From the NCBI GenBank assembly GCA_015832175.1, contig WJXW01000002.1, forward strand, positions 3,534,001 to 3,598,000: a stretch of DNA of 64,000 nucleotides. Direction: 5' to 3'. This document shows, piece after piece, positions 12,274 to 23,298 of the stretch. This stretch comes from Paraphaeosphaeria minitans (Eukaryota > Ascomycota > Dothideomycetes > Pleosporales > Didymosphaeriaceae). The position numbers and the translations under genes are program-made. The number at the start of each line of letters is the position of its first letter. Positions within the stretch are counted from its first letter, which is position 1. The notes beneath the pieces were generated by a model. The model saw nothing but the letters and a program-made list of their open reading frames with translations, was not told the origin of the DNA and searched no databases.

Positions 12274-13908
12274 ATGCCCGGCTATCGCGACCGCGAGTCT
12301 ATTGTGCCCATGGACTTTGAGTACGACAACCGCGTTGGGCCCGTGGATTCGCAGTCGCCCTTCATCGCGCACGCGGCCAAGAAGCGTAAGCTGGTTTCCT
12401 TTGCGTCGTCGCACCCCCAGTCCGAGGAGCAAGTACAGAAGCTGAACGAAGGGCCGCCCTTTGGCCAACCTGCTGCAGGTACCCACTCCGTCTTCGATTC
12501 CCCGTCCAAGAGCACCTTCGCGACGCCGAACCATCCCAAGCTGAGCGACCCCCACGGCCAGCGCTTCCTCTTCTCGCAGACGACCCAGAAGGCACTTCCG
12601 CAGACGCCGCAGAACAAGAACGTGTGGGACCTGCGCACGCCGCAGAGCATGGTCGACAGCAGCGGCGGCGAGACACCCATCCACGACACGCCCGCGCACG
12701 ACAGCGACTCGGCGACGCCAGACACACAGCTGGCGCTCACGATGGGCGGCCTAACGCACGGCGAGCGCAAGAGTCCCTCGAAACGCTCCAGCTTCTTCAA
12801 GAGCCTGCCGTGGAATAAGAGCCCCTCCAAGGAGAAGAGCTCGCGCGAGAAGCCATACTCCAAGAAGGTCGAAAACCGCGTGCTGAAGCGCCGCCTCAAG
12901 TCGCGCACTCGCCAACATGACTACGACTCAGAGGCCGAGTCACCAACTAAAAATATCCAGCAAGCAGCGCCCGCAATTGGCTTCGCGGCCAAGATCCCTG
13001 GCGCCCTCGCCTGGGTCGAAGCCCATCCGAACCTGCCCAACGTGCTTTCTTACTACATGCAGTTCTTCGTAAACGCAGCGCTCGGTCTCTTCTTCTTGTG
13101 GATCGTATACGTTGTCTATTCTGCTGTCATGGCCGACATTGATAACGAGGCACAGAGCAAGGTCCGCGACATCATGCATGAAATCGCCGTCTGCTCCTCC
13201 GAGTTCGAGCGCAATGGCTGCGACAAGCCGGTGCCAGCCCTCGAATCGTTGTGTCAAAACTGGAAGCGCTGCAAAGAGCGTGACGCATACCAGGTTGCGC
13301 GTGCAAGCGTCGGTGCGAGGACCTTCGCTATGATCTTCAATAGCTTCGTGGAGGAGTTCAGCTACAAGTCTATGGTATTTTTTCTCTTTCTCCTTAGCCT
13401 CCATTGGAAGCGGGACAGCGTCAGCGCTGCTGTAGCGGGCAAGGCAGACCAGCTGCAGCAGCTGGCTACTCTCCGCTCGCAGGGCTATCAGATCCACGAG
13501 CCCTCTTACGAGCCCTCCCCTCAAGCCCTCCATGGGCCTTCCACTCCGCATGCCCTCCATTGGCCCGATGAGCAACTCGCTGACATGGATCTCGATTAGC
13601 TATTCACGGCCATCATTCTCTTTGGCTCCCTCAACCTCTCCAACTGGGCCTTCGGCTTCTGGCGCCAGAAAGCGCAACCGCACCCCCAACACGAGTACCC
13701 GCCCGTCCCCCAGACACCCCAACGATATCCCAGTGGTGGATACGTGGTCGACAACAACAGCTGGCACACGCCTGCCCCTTACATGACGCCGTACGGGAAC
13801 ATGGAGCAAAGACCCATGTTGCAGCATGCACAAAGCATGCCTGCAGCACTTCCCAGTGCAGAAGAGGATACGCTAAGAAGTCCCAGCAAAAGGGCGGTCA
13901 GGCGGTAA
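12274..13908 (+). CDS. BRL1: Brl1/Brr6 nuclear-envelope protein
   Basis: Two exons, 12274-13374 and 13600-13908; 469 residues. After a disordered, Ser/Pro/Lys-rich N-terminus comes the conserved core: a hydrophobic helix (about residues 265-290), four cysteines between residues 307 and 339 (C..C...C...C), then SFVEEFSYKSM. After the intron follows a second helix (LFTAIILFGSLNLSNWAFGFW). This two-helix, four-cysteine layout is the family domain. Brl1/Brr6 act at the nuclear envelope in pore complex assembly and lipid balance (family knowledge). The ATG at 12274 is preferred over an in-frame ATG at 12115 because conserved-looking sequence (PMDFEYDNR) starts just after it. Brl1 and Brr6 cannot be told apart here. 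Confidence 0.88.
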
Positions 13909-14637
13909 CACCACGCTCACTCCTATTTCGCTATTTTCTTTCTTCTTTATTCTTTACCCATCGTAGGGAGGCATCTCGGCGTTTGTGCGTTTGGCTTGCA
14001 CGGTACATAGCATGCGATGATGACGGATTGGTTCAAGGGTATGGCGCAAGGGGAGTATACAAACACCGACCTGGTAACGAAAGTCATTGTTGTCATCATC
14101 ACGGAATTTAATTTTGTTAATGTGTATGCCGACTGCTTTTGTTATGGAAGCCAGGCTGTGTGAATATCAATATCCGACCAATTTTGCTGACGTTGCGCAC
14201 TAACTGCGAGGTAAGCTACGGCAGGCGATCAGGTGGATGGGAGGAAAACAAATCGCGTGTGCATACTAACATCATTTATCTGAAATAGATCCGCCTCAGC
14301 TGCACGTTACTCCTCCGCGCATTCGGTCTTTCAAGAAGTTCGTAAGCTGCAGTTATACACACGCCAGACGCTTATGCGCACCCCGCCACACCCGCATTAC
14401 AGTAAGCACTCTAATGAAAACACTCGTTGCGTCTGCCTTCAAGATAGTGGATGTCTAGAAGCTTGTTCGCCGAAGGGGCGTTAAGAGGTCAATTATAGGA
14501 CAACGTACGATATCTTGCGCTACTTCACCCCATAACGACCTGGGAATGTCCGAAGTCGTGACCTACAGCCGGCTTTCACGCTGATGCAAGAGCTCGTCTG
14601 TGTCGCATATACTGCTGCTGCTGCTGCGGTTCCTTTC
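13909..14637. other. Intergenic between convergent genes
   Basis: About 730 bases between the ends of the Brl1 gene (plus) and the UstYa-family gene (minus). They presumably hold both 3' untranslated regions. Nothing else is recognised. Confidence 0.5.
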
Positions 14638-15576
14638 CTATCTACGCTCATCAGACTTTATCCACTTGACATGATTGATCGTCTCTTTCTCCAGATACTC
14701 ATACACCTGCGCGTAATCCTTGCACACGTGCTTCGCATCCCAGCCATCGCTCCCCCCAAGGTCCTCGCCCGTTACTGGATCCCCGGGGAAGGTCGTCGCG
14801 GCTCCTTCCAGCGCCACATCCCCTGCACACATGACGGCCTGTCTGATGTACTCGAAGCAGTGGTTGACGTGCCACGGCCTCCCGACCTTGTTCCGAAAGC
14901 CAACGTCCACGGCGACTTGGAGCGTGTTGTAGGCCTCCAAGATGATGTACAAGCAGTGCAGCTGATGCGTCATCGAAGTCGTGAAGACGGACTGCTCGGC
15001 GTAGTCGTGGATCGGCTTCGGCAGGTGGGAGAACTGCTTCGGTTCTTGTACCTCGACGTAGCCGAGACCTGCCGGGACCATGTCGAGCCATGCTTTCTGG
15101 GTCTCGTCGCCCCAGAAGGCTGATGCGTTCGCAGGGGCGAACACAGTGTTCGGCTTGAAGCTGACGATTTGCTGGGCGACTACAACAACAAGTTAGCATC
15201 TTTGTGTAGGTAGAGCACGTGGCAGGTGTCGGTAGGTAGGTACATCGGGGCGCAATCCCGAAATGTCCCCAGCAAGTTCGTACGCATGGCTTTCTCTCGA
15301 TGTCCACCTCTTCTCAACCAACAACCCCAAGATGACAAGCAATAGTGCTGTATCAAAGATCCACCGGTATGACTTGATTTTCCTCCAAGTTGTTCTCCTC
15401 TTCCTCTGCCTTGGCCGTGCATCTGCTTCCTCCTCCCAGTCCTCCACATCAGTATCCGAGTCTGAATGACTGTCTAGGTTGCGCAGTGCATTGTATCGAT
15501 GGTCGTCCTTCGTCCCGGCTGTGACGCCCGTTTTCGATATGTCAAGCGTCGACTGATGTGGTGTAAATCGAGGCAT
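14638..15576 (-). CDS. UstYa family (DUF3328) membrane oxidase-like protein
   Basis: Two exons, 15576-15244 and 15171-14638, 288 residues. The intron is GTACCT...CCCAG; the CAG six bases past a nearby TAG is used because only it keeps the frame. One transmembrane helix (about residues 83-103, IFDTALLLVILGLLVEK) follows a cytosolic basic segment. The lumenal part carries both family signatures, HQLHC (about 180-184) and HVNHC followed by YIRQ (about 212-220). UstYa relatives catalyse oxidative cyclisation or hydroxylation in fungal peptide and RiPP pathways such as ustiloxin and cyclochlorotine. No precursor peptide or partner enzyme is visible nearby, so the substrate is unknown. The first in-frame ATG is at 15576. 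Confidence 0.88.
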
Positions 15577-16382
15577 CACTAAGCTGTGCTTCTGCAATAC
15601 TTCTTTCGCAGGTTTATGAGGGGCTGCAGGGGAGATAGACCTGATAATGGTGTTATGTCATTGGAGATGTCAAACAGTCTCTGTAACGCCAAGTGTGTTA
15701 GATATGAGGCTCCAACTGCCTCGAAGAGCTATTAGCATTTAGGTGGCGGGACACCAGGAAACCCCCAGAGCAGCCGACACGAAACTTGGCTTGGATCTAA
15801 GGCACGCGAACGGGCCACGAATTGATGTTGTACTACGACAGATTGCGCATCCTCTTCCTCTGTGAGCTTGATGAAGCAAATATTTGAAACGTCGAACATC
15901 TAGACACGATGTCACACGAATGCTCGACACACAGACACGGCAATGCAATATTTCTTAAAACAAGAACATCCAGGGTGGAAATATAGACGATGACTTTGGC
16001 ACTCTCGTGCAGGAAGTACGAGAGACGGTGGGTAAGCGCCGAGATTGGGACACGCAATTGTAGTGGGGCTGGGTGGTGGGGCGGACGGACGCGGAGGCCA
16101 CGATGCGGAGCTACCTAACGCAGATCACCAACTCCGTCCCGAAACCACAGGCCGGGTCGGTATCCGTGATCATCTTGCAATTGTTGCCTGTACTAATCGC
16201 TACCGTAGGGCCGCCCATTGTCACAATTGAGATTCGCAAGCGCACTGTACGTCACACCTGCCGAGGACCAGAGGACTGAAGTTGCGAGATGCAAGTCTCG
16301 ATCAACGGTCTCCGTTGCTCAATCTTCAATCGGAAAACAACTGTCTTTCTTTACGCTGTCCCCAAGCCGCCCATCATTGCCG
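15577..16382. other. Intergenic, nothing recognised
   Basis: About 800 bases between two minus-strand genes: the 3' region of the upstream gene and the promoter of the UstYa-family gene. No gene, RNA or repeat stands out. Confidence 0.5.
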
Positions 16383-18283
16383 CTACTGTATGTTGCTTTG
16401 AGAGTTGCCGGGAGCCGGCGTTGCGGGTGACGAAGCGGTCGAGAAAGGATATATCAGAGGCGTAAACAGCCCCCGTGCGGGAGTTTTGCGTACCACGATA
16501 GCTTCCTCGGACAATCCACGGTTTCGAGCGTGCATCCGCTTTTTGGCAGTCAAAGTGTACTCTTTTACTTGAATCAGTTCGGGAGACACTGCTCCATTGT
16601 GAAGGAGTCGAGACCGAGCAACAGTAACTGAGTCGCGGTGACCCCGAAACTTCACCTCAGAGTCATCTATATTCGATAGACGGTGATCCGCCAACGTGTT
16701 GTCAAATTGGTCGGCTAACGTTGCAATAGTCCCTGGAACAGCTTCAGGATCAGGGACAACCAGCATTGATTCCCCACTATCATTCGATTTGTTGATTCCG
16801 AGCTTGCCTGTTGGTTCTGGGTCGTATTGCGGTGATGGTCTCAATAGCCAAGCTGTGTCGGGCGTCGAAATTGAAAAAGAAGGAGAGCCGCTCGTCCTCT
16901 GGCTGTTCAATGGTGCTCTTATTGCAGCATTATCAACGTCATCTGCAACGAAAGTCACGGAATGAGCATAGCCTTCATCGTCAGGAAACAAGGCGACCTG
17001 GGGCGCACAAGTCTCCAGCTCAGGCCCCCTGTCCCTGTTCCACTCGTGGAGCTTCGAGTCTATGTGCTCTAGCCCGCTTTTTTCCCTAGGATTAACCGTT
17101 GGAAGAACTTGGCTTGCCACGGCAGTCTTGCGGTCAAGCAAATCGTCCCAGGCGACTTCACGACAGTGATCGGCAGACTTTTTTATCTGCATTTTTGGAG
17201 TTGCAATACCAAGACCTGGCTCAAACGGTAAAACCTTGACTTCGGAGGTCGGCGCGCGGGTGACAACGTGTACATCCGTCTTGGTCAAGGCCGGCTCTGC
17301 AAGTACATTCTTGAAACCGGGGCGTGAGCATAGAAGGTCCCCTCTAAGCGAATTCTGCTTTCTGATAGTCAAGTCACCGTGGCTTTCGTCTCCTTCAATC
17401 GGATTAAGTATTACATCGCTTGACCTTAGCTTCAAAGGGGGAACTGTTCGCATGCCTGTGGCATCAAACCGCTTGAACTCAACAGTCTTGACACGTCGCA
17501 GGGAATAGGATGTCCGATGGTGATCTGGCGACCTGCTATCGCTTATAGTAGCTTCAGTCGATGTCTCTCCGGTACCTGGTATATGTTTCATGCTCGACTT
17601 CAGTGGTGCATTTGGCCTTTTATGGCGGACTTCTTCGGAAATGGGGATTGTCGTTATTTTTGGCATGGCATGACTTGAGGTTTCAGGGTCGACGCCCTGA
17701 GCAGGGCTAGTTGTAGTACGTATATTCCGCTTGCGTAATGATGAGATACGAGGTCGTCTGGGACGCTGCGCCTCCGTGTCGTCGCTGCTAGTGTTGTCTG
17801 GTGTCTCTGCTTCGTAATTCGAACTGCTCTCAGTTTGGCTTCCCATTCGAAGGGTCGTCAGCTGGCGTTTCGAGGCCATGTAGCCTACGTGTTCCCGAGC
17901 GAACGGCACCGAGTCACTCTTCGATATCTCTATGCCGCCTATAGCATAGTTAGCAAGCTAGGACTCTGGGCGTGTCTCATCCGTCGTATGCGTGCCTTGA
18001 CGTAGCTCTACATCGAAATTCGCAGACAAGTGTAGATTGAGCAGCGTCCGAAAACATATAGCCCAGGTGTCCACACTGTGAGCCAGTCACGAAGACTCAG
18101 CAGATATCGTAGCTCAGGGCATATTGCGTCTAGCGCATGTGTACCTTGAAGTGGGTATTCGTATAAATACGGAGACAACCGATCTTTGAGCGGCGTCAAG
18201 AAGTTCTCTAGCTCAGAATCCGACGTTGCGAACAAGTCGTGAATATTTAGGTGTATAGGTCGGTCTCTAGAAGGCGATGGCAT
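16383..18283 (-). CDS. Hypothetical disordered protein
   Basis: Proposed exons are 18283-18145 and 17938-16383, joined over a 206-nt intron (GGTACAC donor, GCTAAC branch site, TATAG acceptor), giving 564 residues. The second exon alone is a long open frame. The first is supported only by frame continuity and splice signals. The short N-terminal exon (NIHDLFATSDSELENFLTPL) looks folded and the rest is Ser/Thr/Pro-rich and probably disordered. No domain or catalytic motif is recognised and no function is offered. If the first exon is wrong, translation could start at the ATG at 17879 (MASKRQLTTLRMG). Confidence 0.6.
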
Positions 18284-19655
18284 CAACTCTTCGTAGCCGC
18301 GTTAAACAGGGTTGTGTGTTCAGAGGATTGTTGAGTTTCGTGGGAGAATCATGTGCCCAGAGGTGTGGTGGGAGCACTCGACTTGTTGGTCGTAGATCAG
18401 GGTTGATTTGCGGCGATGATCGGTCGCGTAAGTGGAGGAAAAGAATGTAGGGGTGGTTTGGTGAGGTATGAAGGGCAGTCCCAGACCTGATTGATAAATG
18501 TTAATAAGGTTAGTGACTCCTTCCCGACAAGTGCCTCCGCTCGGAAGGGTGGCGTACCGAGGGAAGTTGCACTTATTGCGAGAACAGTGAGTCTAACACG
18601 TGCCTGTACTGGCTAACATCATTCAACTTCATGATCAAGCAAAGTATGGTTATCGATCAACGATATTGGAGTGCGAACGAGGAGAGGCGCTCATACGTCT
18701 CGTGTGTCAACAAAGTGCAGACAGTCGCTTGGAGATGCTGCACCTTGTTAGATGTCCTTCTGTCTAACAGGTCGATGATGACAATGCAAGGCTCAGGCTA
18801 AGCATTGCGAGTCACAGCTGGGTTATGTTAGGTTCTATCGTCCGGTATACTGTACCTGAACAGCTTCGCAATTGCATGCTCCAGAGACACCATAGACTAC
18901 AAGCTTTCTAGAGATGAGAATGTGCTAACGCCAGGAGAAGCTGGTCTGGTCGAGGAAGCTTGGGGGAAGAGAGAATCAATTTAATTGTGCCACTGATCTC
19001 AATACGATCCCAAACAGTATTTGAAGGCCAGCTGTTTTCAACGGATGTGGTGTTGAGGCTTTTTTGTTCCCAACTGTCACGCAACAGCTATCGATATAGT
19101 TGAAGGGAGGCGGTGGGTATACTTGACAACGTGTAAAGGTATTGGGGCCATCTTTCTTTCCACGGCTGCCTAGGTACCTACCTACCGTTCCTACCTACCT
19201 ACCGGGCCAAGCCTAGGTAGGTAGGTATGGTAGTTATTGCCACGCAAATCAGCGTTCACCGACTCATGAGCACCCTCACACCCTCGTACGCCTCGATTAT
19301 AGCATCCATCACGTCAGTGAGGCTCCGACAAACTATTCTTTCGTACCTTGCAAACAGCCCTGTGCGCAATGATACGTGCGCAGAGACGCCTCCAATACCT
19401 AGGGACCGTACGTATCCGGAAAGGTCGACAATTCTGGCCCTAACGGAATTACCGAGCGCCATGGCAAAAGCATTGCAGCTGCTCATTCCGGGGCCAAATA
19501 CCGGAGCACGTGCAGCCTTGCTTGTACATCAAGAGTAAGGCGTGATCTACGGATCGCTCGTATTCCTGGTGTTCGGATGCGCTTCTGCAACGCATTAATA
19601 TAGGATGATGTGTCTACTGCAATCGAGCACACGACCGTAGGTACTACTCCTGAAG
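18284..19655. other. Intergenic with ACCT/AGGT repeats
   Basis: 1.4 kb without a supported gene. At 19169-19230 lie opposed CCTACCTACC and GGTAGGTAGG runs able to form a hairpin. Confidence 0.5.
19169..19230. repeat. Inverted (CCTA)n/(TAGG)n repeat
   Basis: Two CCTACCTACC blocks are followed by CCTAGGTAGGTAGGTA. The right part is the reverse complement of the left, so a stem of about 11 bp around GGGCCAA is possible. The same tetranucleotide recurs near 15230 and 44765. Confidence 0.7.
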
Positions 19656-21484
19656 ATGATATGCTCGTTTCCTCTCGGTCTATTCGCCGCTTTTCAGTTT
19701 GGTAGCGTTGCTGCGTCTCCCGCTAGCTACGCAACTCCACAAGTCAACAAAACGAACTGCAACGGCAAGAAGTTCATCTACCAAGAGCTTGCGGGCTGGG
19801 GCGTGTTGCCTAGCGATGCTCGTGATAGGTTTGGAGATACAATTGGAGGCATTGGGAGCGCTATCGCATTGGATAAGAAGTCGTGGAAGTAGAAGTCTGG
19901 GAAGAAAGAATGATACGAAGGCATCCTTTGGGGTCTCCCTGATAGAGGTTGGAACACTCACGGAACTCAAAATACCCAGTCGCGACTACAAAAATTCAGC
20001 GTCTCATTCGATATTGTCACCGCCACCAAGGACAAGCCGGCCTCTCCGAACTTCCAGCTGAAGTACCTGGAAACTCTTCTGCTGACTGGTCCGGATGGTG
20101 TTCCCACTACTGGTATAAACATAGAGCCACTGCAATATGTTAGAATAATCAAGCTTATGTTTTCCATAGGTCTAGACGCAGACCCGACTGGACTTGCATC
20201 GTATCCTGGCTTCCCCGACCTTCCGTTGGCGACTTGTAAGCAAGCATCCAGTAGTCCACACCGATGCTAACGATAGCAGACACTGGTGATGGCTTTGGCG
20301 GGGCTGGTCTAGGCGGCAAACGCATCGCCATAGATTCGGAGGGTCTTGTCCTCGGTGATGACGGCTCGTTCTGGATCAGCGACGAATATGGTATCTGTCT
20401 CTAGAATGACTGTCAACGATCTATATGACTGACACCAAGCTCACAAGTGCGGCAAGATGACCAATGCCATCCGCCCCAATGATGCTTTCATTCCTTTCCG
20501 CAATGGCACCGAAAGGCATGTTCAATTACTTCCCCCCTACTGGCCTTCTAATCATGGGTAGCTTCAATTCTGCTTCACCGCCAATCTACAACCAAGACTT
20601 CGTCATCACACCTGAAGATCCAGATAGTGGTCGTGGCAACAATCAAGGACTGGAGGGCCTGACTGCTTCCCCTGATGGCAAATACTTGTACACTTTGCTT
20701 CAGAGGGCCACGTTCGTAAAGTAACAATTTGTATTGGTGCCATACTGACTGTGTTCAGAATCCAAGAGGGAGGTTCGAAGTCCAAAAACCGCCGCTATGC
20801 CCGCCTGCTGAAGTACTGTCTGAAGGGGAAGAAGGTAGAGTATGAGGCCGAGTACGTAGTTCCACTGCCCACCCTACCTACGGAAAAGGTTGCTGGGCAG
20901 TCGGAGATTCATTTTATCTCGGATAATCAGTTCCTCGTGCTGGCCCGCGACTCCGGCTCTGGCCACGGACAGGACAGCTCCGAGTCGATCTATCGCAACG
21001 CAGATGTCTTCGACATATCGAAAGCCGATAACATCAAAAACGCAAAGAACGACGGAACTGGAGGTGCTATTGCGAGTTCCAAGGGCTTGCTCAATGCTGA
21101 CGTTGTGCCGGCACAATACTGCCCCTGGTTATCCTTCAACAACAACGACCAGTTGAACCGCTTCGGAGTGCATAATGGGGGCAAGCAGGATGCTACTCTG
21201 CTTAACGAGAAGTGGGAGAGCCTGGCTCTGCTTCCAGTCGATAGAGAGTACACAGTGAAGGGAGACGGGGACGAGTACTATCTCATCTCGTTTTCGGGCA
21301 ACGACTTCATCACCCAGAACGGTTGGTACTTTCTACGAGCAATCAGTGTTCCTATACTGACCTCAATCGTTCAGGATACATCAACTCTGGAAAGAACAAG
21401 TATGCTGATGCCTCTGGATTCAACCTCGACACTCAGGTCCTCGTCTTCAAGGTGAGGTTGCCGAAGGGAGCTAAGTCTCTATAA
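19656..21484 (+). pseudogene. Secreted esterase-like (phytase-like) protein gene with two in-frame stops
   Basis: Seven exons join in one frame: 19656-20112, 20170-20235, 20280-20390, 20440-20515, 20562-20711, 20759-21321 and 21375-21484. The predicted protein has a signal peptide (MICSFPLGLFAAFQFGSVAAS) and motifs of the esterase-like/phytase-like beta-propeller family: GGIGSAIALD, GLPDRGWNTHG, IAIDSEGL, DGSFWISDEYG, NNQGLEGL, KWESLALLP. Reading is interrupted by TAG at 19890 and TGA at 19911, inside sequence that otherwise encodes the conserved YEGILWGLPDRGWN. A stretch expected after SDEYG is also missing. A 57-nt intron (19889-19945) would remove both stops but also delete conserved residues. 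It is most likely a recent pseudogene; readthrough or a shortened product is possible. Confidence 0.75.
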
Positions 21485-23298
21485 TCGCCGTTCAATGCCA
21501 TGCAAATAGATTATATCACACGTAATACATATTCGTGTTATCAGAGCTTGTGAAGAGTCGAGCGTTCTACGAACATTGAGCTCATCGTTCTCGGTTGTCC
21601 ACAGGCTAACGATACCCGCGCGACCGCGCCCTTACTGCTCTTTCACGACACCATAAGCGAGCAATTAATATGCACGATCGAACAACAACATTGAATGCCA
21701 GCTGTAAGAGGCTAAATCAATGGTACACTTGTCAGTCAACATGTTTGAGGAGGTTTCGCTCGCCTTCGCCTTGCTCGTACGGCTCTCAGCCATCACGCAC
21801 TCATTGGCGACTGGCCTGATCTGATGTCCATTCGCGGCCTACTACCATTTCGAGAATGCCCATCAGAATCCCATCTTAGCTTCCGGGGTTCTCCATGCTG
21901 CGCCATGTCTGAGGTTGAAGTCCAACCATCAACATGCCTTCTGTGATTGCGCCTCGATAGCTGGTCATATATATAGTGAAGGGACGGCTGAGATCTCGGT
22001 TACGCATAAATATGTTCACAAAGTTCCAATTGCCGGACAAAATGTGGCCGTGATTAGCTTCCGTCCGGATACACCGGGCTGTTACTGCGAGATAAAAATA
22101 AGCCCAGAATCGGCCCCACGAAACCGTGAGTAGGTCCTGCTCGATAATCTCGCTAGCTCAGATTAGTTGACAGCCTGCCAGTGCACGCCATCCCACATTT
22201 TCAGGCACGACCAGAGCGTGAAGCCCGCTGCACGTGGCGGCTGGTATAGAGAAAATCCCCCGAGCTGGAACTGAACCGTCAGCCGGTCTCCTGGAACGGT
22301 CTCGACTTCTGCAGCAGATGTCGGCCGCTAATCCCATAGTGTTGACCTCGTACGGACCTAGCGCTTGGTGATGCAGATACTGAGCGATCGCAGTAGCGGC
22401 AGCTACGTGCTCGATTTCAGAGTCCAGCTATATTGAAGTACCCTTTGTGAGAGACAGTCGATTTCTCGTCTCTCCTAAATCTCAAGTTCGACGTTCTAGG
22501 AAAATATGAATCTCGATTTGTGGTCACTATTCTCCACAGAAAACGCTCACTATAGCTGATATCATTACCACGAGCGCTGATTGAGCCTCGGTGTGCTTAA
22601 TCGGCCAACTAGGTACACGCCGTGTGCCTGAAACTTACTATTCTGCACATACTATTTTGAAGGCAAGACTTGACGATCATCCGATCTGAGTCTCGTCATG
22701 TTCCCAACTCTTGCACCACTACGTGGAGAGTGCATATCTCACGAGTCATTCAGTTTTCGACTGCCTACACACGCCTTGTCAAGCACTCCCAGTATTCCAC
22801 ACTTACACCGAAACAAGACAAATGCGATGCTTAGCCTTACGCAAATCAACCCGTACTGCGAGGCGTATACTCGGAGTCCTCTTCCGCACCCAAGGCCATG
22901 CACTAGTATCCTGGAGCGGACACTAGGGGCACCCCCGCATCGAATTACCCCAGCCTACCCCGGATTTGCTCACTCCGTTGTGGTCAGAATCCCGCGATCT
23001 GGAACAGCCTGATGGCTTTTTCTGCGTCTGCGCTTGCGGTTGTCGAGTCCCGAACATATAATACTAGAATTCTAATCGCAGGTATAAACGCCACGGCGCG
23101 CACGACCGATGCCTACAGCCGCGACGACGACTCTTTTCCTCTAAATACGCTCCTGTACAGTGAGAAGCAATATCCTGCGGTTCACGGGCTTTGCTGCTCA
23201 TCATTAACCACGTTAGTTCTCGCTTGACTGTGAATATAAATTTTCGACAGTCCTGACTCCCGATCCTCTTGTCACGCTACAGTCCACCTGTGCCATAC
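21485..23298. other. Intergenic, nothing recognised
   Basis: 1.8 kb with several short unrelated open frames and no domain. A TATAAAT-like box at about 23235-23241 lies some 60 bases before the transporter start. Confidence 0.5.

Noticed and set aside
13375..13599. Treating the Brl1 gene as single-exon, ending at 13599
   Set aside because: Splicing restores the conserved second helix (LFTAIILFGSLNLSNWAFGFW), so the unspliced form is at most an alternative product.
19227..19538. Overlapping 103- and 76-codon frames on opposite strands
   Set aside because: Short, no domain or signal, and only the overlap makes them look interesting. There is no evidence for expression.
22698..23012. 104-codon plus-strand frame upstream of the transporter
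   Set aside because: Composition is random, there is no homology-like block, and it lies in a long non-coding gap.
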